From: Nicotiana tabacum
Lineage: Eukaryota; Streptophyta; Magnoliopsida; Solanales; Solanaceae
NCBI RefSeq assembly: GCF_000715075.1
Contig: NC_134084.1
Location: forward strand, 4,342,501 to 4,406,500
Direction: 5' to 3'
DNA: 64,000 nucleotides
The translations under genes were made by a program, and so were the position numbers. Below, piece after piece: positions 46,556-57,408 of the stretch. Position 1 is the first letter of the stretch; each line of letters starts with the position of its first letter. The notes beneath the pieces are model-generated. The model made no database searches, had not been told where the DNA came from, and was given only the letters and a program-made list of their open reading frames with translations.

Positions 46556-46873
46556 TACTACTAGTTATAGGTGGAGAATCAAATATGAAAATGGATCGTT
46601 AGAACCGACCATTACGATCTTTATCAGATGGTAGTACTATTTATTATTTTATTATATTATTCTTTTTTAAGAAAGGGTGAAGGGAATTTTGATGAATGGT
46701 CCTAAAATTTAAATAGGGGTTATACAAATTCCCATTTACTTATGACAGAAAACGAATCAACATTTCGATGTGATATTATACATGTGCCATATGTGAAGTG
46801 AGGTTTTATGTACTCCATATTATTGTGATTGAGTCTAAAACTTGTCCGGTATGTAGGCTGAAACGAAATTATA
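46556..46873 (+). repeat. Direct duplication, copy 2 (318 bp)
   Basis: Second copy of 45138-45453, offset by 1418 bases. The copies do not start TG and end CA, and no primer site follows copy 1, so they do not look like LTRs. Confidence 0.88.
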
Positions 46874-47478
46874 AGTTTAATCTTAAAAATAAAATTCCAA
46901 ACTAGGAGTATGTTTTATCTCATTTCACACGTCTCGCTTATAATTAGCATATGTACATATGCCATTATTCATATACAAAATTAGATCGCAAGAAATTTAG
47001 ATTAGAGCCATTACTAAAAAAAAACTGACTCCTTATTCTATATACTATATTTCTGGTTCTCTTATTGCCAAAATTTTACAATAAAATAGATATGGTCATA
47101 ACATATGCATGGTTAAATGACCTTTCTCAGCACTATAATTCTCCAGAAAATCAAACAAGGTACTAAGATCAAACCCCTCTTAAATGACAATTATGAGGGT
47201 CATTAAAGAATGTGTAATAGTGGGTTGTAAATATCATATTCTTTGTAACGGACCATGCACTTACTGCTATAGAATATTCTTCATTGAATGCTACCTGCAG
47301 TAGCGGATCTAAAGGAATGAGTATGGGTTCCCAGGAACCCAGTATCTTTTGCTAGATCCTGTATTTTTATTAAGAAAATCATTCAATGTATAAGAATATT
47401 TAGTTGGGAACCTAGTTCTTTAATCCGGTTATTACAATATTATTTACCTTTAAAATTGGATAACAATTAAACTTATAA
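46874..47478. other. AT-rich DNA with a possible MITE
   Basis: A segment from about 47296 (CAGTAGCGGATCT) contains a perfect hairpin GGGTTCCCAGGAACCC near 47325 and resembles the hAT MITE family above. The right edge is unclear. No gene. Confidence 0.4.
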
Positions 47479-48454
47479 TGTGGTTTTAAGGACACGTGAT
47501 TTCACCTAATACCAATTGATAAATGTAAAGAGTAGTAATAGAAATTAACAATAATATAAAACAAACCAGTGTTTGAACGGTATTCAACCCTCGAGCTTGA
47601 ATACCCTCGAACTAATTTGTGCAAGAACAGTTAAAATATAACAAGCTGATGAACAAAAATATGAACTATAGAAAAGGCGTTATATTGCTTTGATATCTTA
47701 GAGTGTCAGGTCCTTACTACGTGATTAGGACATTTTTCTATAGTAGAGGAATCCTACCTATGGTACAATTCTAATTACAGAAGTAAATCCTATGATTAGC
47801 CTAAACAACTGCATTTGATTTGATCCGTTCCGAGATTTTTGCCATGATCTTCGACCAGTCACAGATATCTCGCTTTTGTGTTATTGCGCCTTGCTCGAAG
47901 TCTGCCATGTTTGGTCTCGATCGATGCCGACCTCGATCTCAACAGGCACCTCGATTCTCGAACTTGGTACCTAGTCTTCGTCATTTTGATCTGCTCCACT
48001 ACGAGTCTAACCCTCGGCGCAACTCCTGGTCTCGATCAAATAGTAAAATCGGGTAGGTCCGATTTTAACCGTATATAGATAGTCCCCTCGTTTCTTGTAA
48101 TGTAATGAGAAGAAATGAATTGAGCCTTCAATTTTATATTCCGACTTGTCATAACGTCATCCTCGTGACGTAAGCGGCGGAAGTGATTGAAATGTCCCGT
48201 CGGTACAGTTCCCTAAGTCATTAATGAGCGTTAGTTGATGGTCGGCCACCGGTGCCTTTGAACCGGCGCCGTGAATCCCTGAAATAAGCCCCTTCTCTCA
48301 TTGATTCAATTTTTACTTTCACTTCCTTCTAATCCTTTAAGCTTTTTACATCTCTTAAGCTTTTCCGTTCTGCATAATCTCTAGGTTTCGTAATCAACCT
48401 TCCCTCAAAACACCAAGCCTTATTCTCTTCTCCTTTCTTTAAACTTGGACAAAA
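47479..48454 (-). mobile_element. Left LTR / untranslated region of a Tat-lineage gypsy element
   Basis: This tract lies between a TG at about 47479 and the ATG of the antisense ORF. Because gag-pol of the element is on the minus strand, this is its 3' LTR plus adjoining sequence. A minus-strand TATA-like TATATAC sits near 48071-48080. The boundary between LTR and UTR could not be placed; pyrimidine tracts at 48288-48298 and 48423-48437 are candidates for the inverse of the polypurine tract. The region also acts as the 5' side of the antisense ORF. Confidence 0.55.
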
Positions 48455-48873
48455 ATGGCAAAAACATCAAAAACTGTTCCTCAAAAGGAAAAAGCTTCTT
48501 CATCGCGGCCCGCCGCCGCTAAAACACTGGTGGAGCCACGCCTTGAGGAATGTGTTCTCGGGGGGTGTGAACTTACTTCTGATTTCAAAGTCGAGAAAAC
48601 TTTGTCGGTCCCTGGTCGATGCAAGCCTATGTCGAGATATATATATGCTCGATAACTGAGGGTGACCTTGAGCAAGTGAAGAAAGACTGCTATTGGGAAG
48701 ATAAAGAGGTGGTGATTCCGGTCCCCGAAGAAGACATCACCACCCATGTGAAAGGGTGTCTAAGTGTTTACTCTTACCCTTTCACGCTGGGCCCTATCTA
48801 TCCTGTCATCATCGATTTTCGCCGTGAATATCAAATAACCTAGGTCAGATCCATCCCTCTTTTTGGCGGATTG

Positions 48874-49711
48874 TAGAGCTGTCAATATGAGCGGGGTCGG
48901 ACTAGCCCAGCCCAGCCTACGTGGACTTTAGCAATGACGCACCGGGCTGGGCTAGACCACCATTTTGATGGGCCTTATAATGATCAGCCCAACCCAACCC
49001 TATGTGGGCTACGAGACCCCACGGGCCTACCCATCATTTTTTACAATATAATTTTATATTTTTTCTTTAAGTTCTAAACTAAAAAAAAAAGACAAATATT
49101 TAAAAGTTAAAAAAATCTTATTGGAAATATTTCACAAAACTTAATAAATTTTTATACGGTTCTAATATATAACAATAAACACTAAAAGAGTAAAAGACAA
49201 GACTATATTTCATTCACTAAAAGTCAAAACTCAAAACAAACTATTCAAGAGAACGCCCATGACGCGTATGGGATATCTAACACATCATCTTCATCAAATA
49301 CATTTGAATCCGCTTGTGAGAAGGTTGTCTTAACATCTTCACTTTCTTCTACATCTACAATTCGTATGCAATATTAATTAGTTAAATATTAAGAATAATT
49401 AATTTTTAAAAACTAAATAACGTTTTAAGACTTTAATCTTTTAATATGATGAGCTTAATAAACTTTATGCTTGAGATACTCTTCTTGTTATTTTTTTGTG
49501 TCATATACTTTTTATGTTTTATATACGTATTTTTATTAGGCCCACGGGGCGGCCCAGCCCAGCCTCAGTCAAGCCTCACGGGCCATAGACTTACTCGGGC
49601 CGGGCTTACATGTCTCGTTTTTAAATGGGCTCCAAAAATTCTAGCTCAGCCCTGCTATATCGTGGGCTGGTCTGGGTTGGCCCTACGGGTCAAGCCCATA
49701 TTGACGGCTTA
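48874..49711. mobile_element. Non-autonomous hAT-like element (838 bp) with 8-bp TSD
   Basis: GCGGATTG is perfectly duplicated (48866-48873 and 49712-49719). The left end TAGAGCTGTCAATATGAGC and the inverted right end TAAGCCGTCAATATGGGC form terminal repeats. Subterminal GGGCTGGGCTAG / GGCCCAGCCCAG words are repeated. Eight-base target duplications mark the hAT superfamily. No transposase is present. It splits the antisense ORF. Confidence 0.9.
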
Positions 49712-49971
49712 GCGGATTGTCATTCTGCTCCGATTCTTCGCGAGCAAATTCGAAGGGATGTCTTTCACCCTCGACCATCTCATCAGATTGTATAGTCCTC
49801 GTCTCTATCGAGGCGGGTTAATAAGGCTTCAGCATCGAGCTACAAATGTGCTGTTCTAGAGCATAGATGAAGACAAAGATCTAGGATGGATGGGATGGTT
49901 CGTTCAAGTGAAGACTTACGACCTAATCTTGGCCGAGAAGATGCCATTTCCCGAGAAATGGAATATGAAGC

Positions 49972-50054
49972 GTAAGTATAATCTCACCTATAGCTTCCAT
50001 TTATTGTCTTGTTTCCTTTGCTTTTTCTCATCGACATCCCTTCCTATGATGTAG
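49972..50054 (+). other. Spliceosomal-type intron 1 of the antisense ORF (83 bp)
   Basis: Donor GTAAGTA follows 'aatatgaagc'; the acceptor is 'gatgtAG'. Removing it joins the codon phase exactly between the NMK and ISWMPG segments, which are adjacent in family members as I remember them. The interior is pyrimidine-rich. Confidence 0.75.
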
Positions 50055-50183
50055 CGATCTCTTGGATGCCTGGTGCAATTCCTAACCTCGAGAGTTGTGT
50101 TCGGAAACTGGCTTCGACCTCTTTGTATGCTGAGCGCGCATGGCGTGATTTGGCAAAAGGCCGATGGGAGGCCGAAAATCGCG

Positions 50184-50261
50184 GTAAGCTCCTTTTCATG
50201 TATTTGATAATCTTCTCTGAAATGTTTCTTTTCATACTCACTTGATTTCCTTTCGTACAAG
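50184..50261 (+). other. Probable intron 2 of the antisense ORF (about 78 bp)
   Basis: Donor GTAAGC after 'gaaaatcgcg', a T-rich interior and acceptor 'cgtacaAG' before an A-run. The A-run has probably slipped, so the phase cannot be confirmed. Confidence 0.55.
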
Positions 50262-51141
50262 CCTAAAAAAAAATGCTGTCATGAGGTCCCCGTCAAGGGA
50301 GGAAGAGGTGTCGCCCCCGGACCCGAAATCGCGAGAAGGATAGAAAAAGAAAAAGGGTCTCGACCTCCAAGGACCCAAAGCCCAAAAAAGTAAGGCTCGT
50401 AAGCCAAAAAAAGACACCACCTTCCTGCCTGTGGAAATAGTTCAGCAGCTAAGAGATGAAGAAGAAGAAAACAAGGACGATGGCTCCGAGCTGGTGGCCC
50501 GAGTAAAGAGGAGAACCGAGGCCCCAAAGGCCTCTAAGTTGGTAAGGATTGGAGAAATCCATCCTCGAACCGAAGGGGTCTTGGAAGAGGGCTCGGGAAA
50601 AGTCCCCGAGTTTTTGGAGGCTGTAGACGCCTCCTGCCGAGATGAGCAATCGGCAGGTATGTCTGAAGGGGCCGAATCCGAGGCCCTTCAAAATGAAGAG
50701 AACGCCCCAAGTGATTCACTTGGTGCAATATAAATTAGGGACTCCCCGCTGCTTCCTTCATTCTCGGAAGGGGAAGTTTGAGAGGTTAAGGCTATGAAGG
50801 CCTCTCAGATATAAGGTTCCCTCGGAGGGGAGGACTTTTTACAATATTGTTTTGTCGGGGTCGATGATGTTGCCATCTTCAATGACTTGGACTTATTAAG
50901 GAGGAGCTTGGGCGAAACTTCCTCAAGTTTCAGATTGACCAGCCAGTTTCTAGCCCCCAGTGTCGATCCTGAGTGCAAACAGACCATTATTATTACGGTC
51001 CAGGAGGATGCACGAGTTTTTGCCACCCCCGTAGGGATGGCCAGTTACCTTCAAGGTCTAGTGATTGAGGAGGATCAGGATATGATGGACGAGGTGGGAG
51101 CACCATGCCTCATCAATGAGGCCTAGCAAGATTTGAATCGG

Positions 51142-51227
51142 GTAAGCCCTAACCTTTTCTGTTGACGTCGGTCTTCATACTTGTGTTTTTCTCTCTTTGC
51201 ATAATTCTTTCCCTTTTATCTGTGTAG
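51142..51227 (+). other. Spliceosomal-type intron 3 of the antisense ORF (86 bp)
   Basis: Donor GTAAGCC after 'ttgaatcgg', a strong pyrimidine tract, and acceptor 'tgtgtAG' before 'gcctcagtg'. Phase 0 is kept on both sides (LNR before, ASVLHHEA after). Confidence 0.78.
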
Positions 51228-52051
51228 GCCTCAGTGCTTCATCATGAGGCTTTCTTCAAGTCTCGAAGAGAGTTGAGCAAGTTGAAATTTGAGGGCTTAC
51301 CGAGGAGAAAAATGCTCTCAAGCTTCTTGGTGAGCAAAAAGAAAAAGAAATCAAAAGTCTCCGAGCTGAGTTGGCCGTGGCCCAGAAAGAACAAAGTGAA
51401 CTCACCGAGCAGGTAAATAAAGTCTTAGACGCTTATAGCCTCAGTTTGGGAGTGATGGCTAATGATTCGATCTCACAGGGCCAGCGGCTGCATGAAACGA
51501 TCCTGCAACTCCTAGGAAAGGTAGATGAGGTGAAGGCAGAGACATCAATGTGGAAGAAAAAGATGGATCACCTTGCCTCGGAGAAAGAGGCAACTCGAGC
51601 TCAGTTATCCTCAACTGAAGCCAACTCCAAGGCATGAAATAGAAGAGCTTGGAACAAGCCAAGAAAAGTGAGGAGCTACAGGCTCGGTTAGACACGGAGA
51701 TTGCAGCGGCAAAATCTGAGGCTGAGACAGTTAAGGCCAATGCTGAGACGATCGCGGTTGTCTATCGATCTGACGCAAGGCCGCTCAAGCTCGAGCAAAA
51801 GAAGTTTTTGATGCTGCTCAGGCTCAAGCATACTGGGTTGACGAGCATGCCAAATGCTAGTCTCAAAGAGAGACTCTTTAGGAGATTCATGCTCGTGGCT
51901 TTAACCTTGCTGTCGAGATCGAGAATGCGAAGAGCGTAAGTCTGAAGCCAAAGCATTGCTCTCTTCTGATGATGATAATTCCGGGAGTGTGAGTGGATCT
52001 GAGAGCGGAGGAGATCCCGATGGCAAGGATGTAGCTCCCGAGGAAAATTAG

Positions 52052-53401
52052 TCATTTAGGATTTTTCTTTTTTGAATTTTTGTGTAGGACCCTGATCGGT
52101 CCCTGTAAATATTTTCATATGTATAAAAGATCTCTTTTCTTTCTGACTTGTCTTTATTTCAATTTTTGCCTTGTGAAAATTGTGTTTCGTTCAAGCCTTG
52201 CTCATGAGTACAAGGCTTAAGCAATTTGGTCGAAGTCGGACTAATGTAGTCTTTGTAATCGAGTGAGTACTTGTTCGAACTCGAAGTAGGATGACTCTTA
52301 GGTTTTAGTTGAGTGAGGTTGACTTCTCGAACTCAAAAATAAAATGGCCCTTAGGCTCTTGAATTAGGCTGATATGGCCTTAAATGAATGGCTTTTCACC
52401 TTTTTCGGCTTAGAAAGTTAATCATGTAAAAATTTGTTATGCCTTAGCATGAGATAAATTTGTACCCATTAGGGTTTTCGAGGGTTGGTGTTATCGAAAA
52501 CCTTTGCTTCGTTACACCTTAGCGTTAAATAAGCTCGTTCAGTAGTTCAAACAATTTGGTACCCCTTAGGGTTTTCGAGGGTTGATGTGATCGAAACTCT
52601 TTATAAATTTGTCGAGGGTAGCCTTTTAAACCGGTTTTATGAAAATATTTGAAGGCCTATTTTATTACGAAATTCGGACGTCTCCGAGCCATGTTGGTTT
52701 GGCCGTAGCCTTTTGGCTTGGGATTTGCCTCTTGGGCTTGTTTCCCGGTTATACTTCGAAATTGTTCGAAGTGTTAGTCCCCGAGTAGGGTGGCCTTGGC
52801 TTATAAAAACGATGGTTGCCTTTTTAAGGTCTTATGATCTTGAGATTTTAGTAGTCCGAATACATCGACTTTTCAGATGGTAGTCCCCGAGTACGGGGTA
52901 AGTTGTTCGAACTTTAGTTGTGATCGACCCTTAAGCCTATTTTTACAACAGACCAAAAGTAAGAAATTGTAAAGTAAAATTTTCTCTAAGGCATGAAATA
53001 TTTGGCAAGGAAAAATACTTCTCTCAATAGATTATACATGCATATGGTTCGTTTGACCGTTTGGCCCTTACAAAGTTTTACCTATCGAGACCCTGTTGAC
53101 ACAAAGTACCTTCCTTGTAACAAAGTTAACATCCAAGGGTGATACCCCCTAGTAATCGAGGTTGATTGTAAAGAATCCTCGGATACTATCGAGTTTCTCT
53201 AAGTTAGTACGAACAATGGTTGCCTCATTAAAAACCTCGACGAAAAAACCTATTTGGGACAAAAACTGGTCTAAGAGAAAAAGATTACAACGTGTGCTTT
53301 CAGACCTAAGGACTTTTTAATGAAGGATCCTTCGATATCTTCGGTCGAACACCTGTAATATGTTAGAATAAAATATAAATTAAAATGGAGAAGGTCGTAC
53401 C
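52052..53401. other. Non-coding spacer between antisense ORF and pol of the Tat element
   Basis: No coding frame. It contains near-repeats such as 'cttagggttttcgagggttg' at about 52469 and 52567 and 'tagtccccgagta' at about 52781 and 52886. Both converging units must end in this interval, so it should hold two opposite polyadenylation regions; AATAAA-like words are not distinctive enough to place them. Confidence 0.6.
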
Positions 53402-54640
53402 TTAGCTGTAATATCGTTTGAGGAGTAATATGTTCCAATTGTTTGGTAATTGCTCGTCGTCCATTGTGCCTAGCTTGTAGGATCCTTTTCCGACGATATC
53501 GAGGACCTGATACGGTCCTTCCCAGTTCGAGCCAAGTTCTCCTTCATTTGGATCCCCAGTATTAATGGTGACCTTTCTCAGAACTAATTTCCCGTTTTTA
53601 AAGTGTCAAAGATTGGCTCTTCAGTTGTAATACCTCTCGATCCGCTATATCTGTGTGGCCATTCGAACGAGAGCAACTTCCTACATTTCATCTAGCAATT
53701 CGAGGCTCGTATTCATAGCCTCACAATTAGACTCTTCCGTTGCATACCGAAACCTAAAGCTAGGTTCCCCGACTTCGACCGGGATCAGAGCTTCAGAACC
53801 GTAGACTAAAGAGAACGATGTTGCCCCCGTACTGGATTTTGACGTTGTTCGATATGCCCAAAGGACCTCGGGCAATACTTCTCTCCATTTTCCTTGGGCT
53901 TCGTTCAATCCTTTCTTCAGATTTTGGATGATGGTCTTGTTTGTCGATTCGGCCTGTCTATTCCCTTTAGGATGATACGGTGTTGACAGGATCCTTTTTA
54001 TATTGTGATCTTCGAAAAAATTTGTCATTTTGCTGCCGACGAATTGATTTTCATTGTCGTATAAGATCTCGGCAGGCATTCTGAATTGGCATAAAATGTG
54101 ATCCCAGATGAAGTCTATAACTTTCTTTTCTCTGACTTTCTCGAAGGTCTGTGCTTCAGCCCACTTAGAAAAATAGTGAGTCATAAACAAAATAAATTTA
54201 GCTTTACCTGGGGCCGATGGTAGAGGGCCGACGATATCCATCCCCCATTTCATGAACGACCATGGGGAAAGAACTGAGTGAAGTTGCTCTCTAGGCTGGT
54301 GGATCATCGATGCATACCTTTGATATTTGTCACATTTTTCGAACAAATTATTTAGTGTCCTTTTCCATATCGACCAAATAGTATCCTGCTCTGATGACTT
54401 TGTGAACCAATGACTCGGCACCGGAATGGTTTCCGCAAGTGCCTTCATAAATTTCTCATAGAACGTAATCGGTGTCTCCTGGTCCCAAACAATTTGCTAA
54501 CGGTCCATCGAACGTTCTCCTATATAGTGTTCCATCCTCAGCCAAAGTGAACCGTGCGGCCTTAGTGCGTAGAGTCCTTGATTCTTTAGGATCCGATGGA
54601 AGCCTCCCGTTCTTTAGGTATTCGATGCACTTATTCATCC
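53402..54640 (-). pseudogene. Tat-lineage integrase remnant
   Basis: The main open frame (54448-53681) contains a degraded zinc domain (CDKYQRYA), WGMDIVGPLPSAPGKAKF (first Asp), AEILYDNENQF (second Asp), TPYHPKGNRQAESTNKTI (catalytic Glu) and LPEVLWAYRTTSKSSTG. The C-terminal segment down to the stop at 53402-53404 shows NEGELGSNWEGPY and a final LLLKRYYS, the usual gypsy C-terminus, without a chromodomain. A stop near 53680 and a break near 54450 disrupt it. Confidence 0.9.
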
Positions 54641-54911
54641 AATCCTAGGTTAGACTTGTGGAGTTTATCTCGGTGTGTCCTTCTTTGATTACTGACCTTG
54701 AAAGTTGTACGATAGTCCCCGAATTAAGCTCATCATCTTCGATCGATGACCCCAAATTTGCAAGGGCATCGACCTTGCTATTTTGTTCTCGAGGTATGTA
54801 TTGTAGGGTCCATTCTTTAAATTGATGTAGAGACACTTGCAATTTGTCCAAGTATTTCTGCATTTGATCTTCTCGAACCTCATACTCGGCCTCATTGTTA
54901 GTTAATTTCAA
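54641..54911 (-). pseudogene. Tat-lineage second (plant-type) RNase H remnant
   Basis: The frame shows TNNEAEYE followed directly by a DQMQKYLDKLQVSLHQF segment and IPREQNSKVDALANLGS. These belong to the additional archaeal-like RNase H that Tat elements carry besides the normal one. Sequence between the two halves is shortened relative to what the fold needs, suggesting an internal deletion. Confidence 0.78.
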
Positions 54912-56369
54912 AGTTTTGATAGACTATCTAATCGTATTACCTACGGGTGGCTTCAAAATGATGCCTAACCTGGACCCCTTCACGTTCGAAGAGCTGTTTG
55001 TGAAGAGGGTCCACACACCTGATGATACGAGCACTGGCGTGAAATTGGCCACGAAATCTGCCAAGATTTGAGACTTGATAGCCGTTCAGGGTTGATACTC
55101 GATGTTGTACTCGCTGATCTCGATGGCTTATTTGGCCAATCGGTCTGAGAGTTCGGGCTCGTGCAAAATGTTGCTATGGGGGCAAGTGGTTACAACACAA
55201 ATTGTTTGCATTGAAAATATAATTTCCTAGAGGTGCTTATTAAAGCAAGTGCTAAGCTTTCTAAGTGTGGATCCCGGGTTTCGGCTTCACCTAAGGTACG
55301 ACTAACATAATAGACAGGAAATTATGTACCTTTCTCTTCTCGAACTAAGACCCAACTTACCGCTATCTCCGAGACCGCTAAGTACAAGTAAAGTTGTGCA
55401 TCCGCCTTTGGGGTGTGAAGCAATGGCGGGCTTGACAGGTATCATTTGAGTTCCTCCCAAGCCTGTTGATATTCTGGGGTCCATGCGAAATTTCCCTTTT
55501 TCTTAAGCAGTGAGAAGAACCGGTGGCTCCTATATGAGGACCTCGAAATAAATCGACCTTGGGCGGCTATGCATCCTGTTAATCTTTGTACAACCTTGAC
55601 ATTGTCAACAACTGCGATGTCTTTGATTTCCTTAATTTTATCGGGGTTGATTTCGATCCCCCGATTTGATACTATAAAGCCGAGGAACTTGCCTGAGCCG
55701 ACCGCGAATACACATTTCTCCAGGTTAAGCTTTATGTTATACTTTCTCAGTATGTCGAAGGTCTCCTATAAATGATTCAAATGGTTATCTGCTCGCAGGG
55801 ACTTAACTAGCATATCATCAATATAAACCTCCACTGATTTACCTATTTGTTCTTCGAACATTCGATTTACTAGGCGTTGATAAGTAGCAGCGGCATTTTA
55901 TAGTCCAAACGGCATTACATTATAGCAATATGTACCGTACTTAGTGATGAATGAAGTCTTTTCCTAATCCTTCGGGTTCATCTGTATTTGATTGTACTCA
56001 AAGTAGGCATCGAAAAAACTAAGAATCTCGTGGCCGACCGTGGCATCGATCATGCGATCGATATTCAACAAAGGAAAGGAATCTTGAGGGAATGTCTTGT
56101 TTAAATCCTTATAGTCTAAGCACATTCTAAGTTTTTTTTTTAGGGACTACAACTAAGTTTGTTAATCGTTCAAGATATTTTACCTCCCCAATGAATCCTA
56201 TATTGAGAAGTTTTGTTACCTCGTCCTTCATGAATGCATGTTTTACCTCGGACTGAGGTCTTTTCTTTTGTTTCACCGGTCGGAACTTCAGGTCCAAGCT
56301 CAGTCGATGCGTAGTGATCTCCAGTGAGATCCCTGACATATGTAAGTGGGACCAAGCAAAACAACCCAT
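54912..56369 (-). pseudogene. Tat-lineage reverse transcriptase and first RNase H remnant
   Basis: Minus frames start with SGISLEITTHRLSLDLKFRPVKQKKRPQ and a VVVPKKK motif, then a frame break near 56127. RT continues with a YIDDMLVK catalytic motif intact at 55814-55825, followed by the connection domain and RNase H down to about 54912 with several stops. The domain sequence places it in the Ty3/gypsy Tat group. Confidence 0.88.
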
Positions 56370-57408
56370 GTTATTAAAAGGAATTGAACGAGTTTTTTCC
56401 TGAGCTCGGGAGTTAACCCTGTGCCCATGTATACCTTTTGATCGGGCAGATACTCGATCAGCATGACGTGTTCCAGCTCTTCGACCGTTGAATTCGTTGC
56501 ATCGGAATCATCGGGAATTACGAAGGTTCGAGGTATCATATAATCATCATCCTCGAAAAGTTTCCTTCTCTTCTGATCGGGTCGAGGCCGACGACTATGG
56601 TTCCTATTTGACTTCTTGTTTTCCCTTCGATTCGATCTCTTTATTAATGACAGCCCCGATACTGGTATTACCTCATCGATTGCAAATATTTCCTTGGCGG
56701 CGGGTTATTCACTGTACACTGTTTTGATTCCTTCTGATGTTGGGAATTTCAAGATTTGGTGAAGCATTGAGGGCACTGCTCTCATATTATGAATCCAAGG
56801 CCTTCCGAGAAGCGCATTGTACCTCATGTCGTCTTCGATCACATGGAACTTTGTTTCCTGGATAGTCCTGATCATGTTTACTAGTAGAATGATTTCCCCT
56901 TTAGTGGTTTCACTTGCCATGTTGAAGCCATTAAGCACCCGAGCTGCGGGCATGATCTGATCTTGGAGGCTAAGTTGCTCTACGACCCTTGATCGAATAA
57001 TATTTGCCGAGCTACTTGGATCAATCAACCCACGCTTAACTTGAATTTTATTCATAAGGATAGATATTACCAGTGCATCATTGTGAGGTTGTTCGATCCC
57101 TTCTGCGTCCTCATCATTGAAAGACAAGGTTTCTTCTATAAGTAGTCCTGATTACGCTTTTCCCTCGTGATTGTCACTTTGGTGTGTTTGAATACCGGTT
57201 CTTTAGGGATATTGACCCCACCAACGATCATATGAATTACGTGTTTGGTTCTTCCTACTCGTTCTGCCTATTCAAATCTCTGTTTTTGAAGTGGTTCCTG
57301 GCCCGATCACTTGAGAATTCTTGAAGGTGACCCTCGTTGAATAGAAGGGTAACCTCCTCCCTCAACTGTCTGCAGTCTTCGGTTCTATGACCATGGGTAC
57401 CATGGTAT
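56370..57408 (-). pseudogene. Tat-lineage Gag C-terminus and protease remnant
   Basis: The protease frame (57127-56705) shows KRGLIDPSSSANII (active-site block) and HVIEDDMRYNALLGRPWIH. Right of it, the end of Gag reads GTHGHRTEDCRQLREEV...GHLQEF, the conserved C-terminal segment of this group. The frame is cut at 57408 by the next LTR, so the rest of Gag and the right LTR lie beyond the window. Confidence 0.88.

Larger units (their letters stand above)
48455..52051 (+). pseudogene. Antisense additional ORF of the Tat-lineage element, intron-containing
   Basis: It begins MAKTSKTVPQKEKASSSR and is readable in pieces to the stop at 52049-52051. Order: Ser-rich N-terminus; a globular part (SITEGDLEQVKKDC...SVYSYPFTLGP; after the hAT insert, SKFEGMSFTLDHLIRLYSPRLYRGG and PFPEKWNMK); a segment with WMPGAIPNLES...AERAWRDLAKGRW; a charged Lys/Glu linker; a long coiled coil (RAELAVAQKEQSELTEQVNK...SEELQARLDTEIAAAKSEAE); and an acidic Ser/Asp tail. 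It matches, from memory, the large extra ORF in Nicotiana gypsy elements annotated as a putative plant transposon protein. Function is unknown. It is read opposite to gag-pol, between pol and the 3' LTR, as in maize Grande. Frame breaks: a TA slippage at 48636-48647, the hAT insertion, stops near 50340, 50731, 50779, 50812, 51124 and 51636, and shifts near 51630 and 51775. Confidence 0.8.

Noticed and set aside
45138..46873. Small LTR retrotransposon with 317-bp LTRs
   Set aside because: The repeats do not have TG..CA ends, no primer site follows the first and no polypurine tract precedes the second.
48290..48455. Host gene promoter and first exon at the MAKTSK ORF
   Set aside because: The protein matches the extra ORF of Nicotiana gypsy elements as remembered, and it sits next to a Tat pol in opposite orientation, so a host gene is unlikely.
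49446..49712. 88-codon ORF inside the hAT-like insertion
   Set aside because: It runs into the terminal inverted repeat and the GGGCTGGGCT subterminal repeats; no transposase motif.
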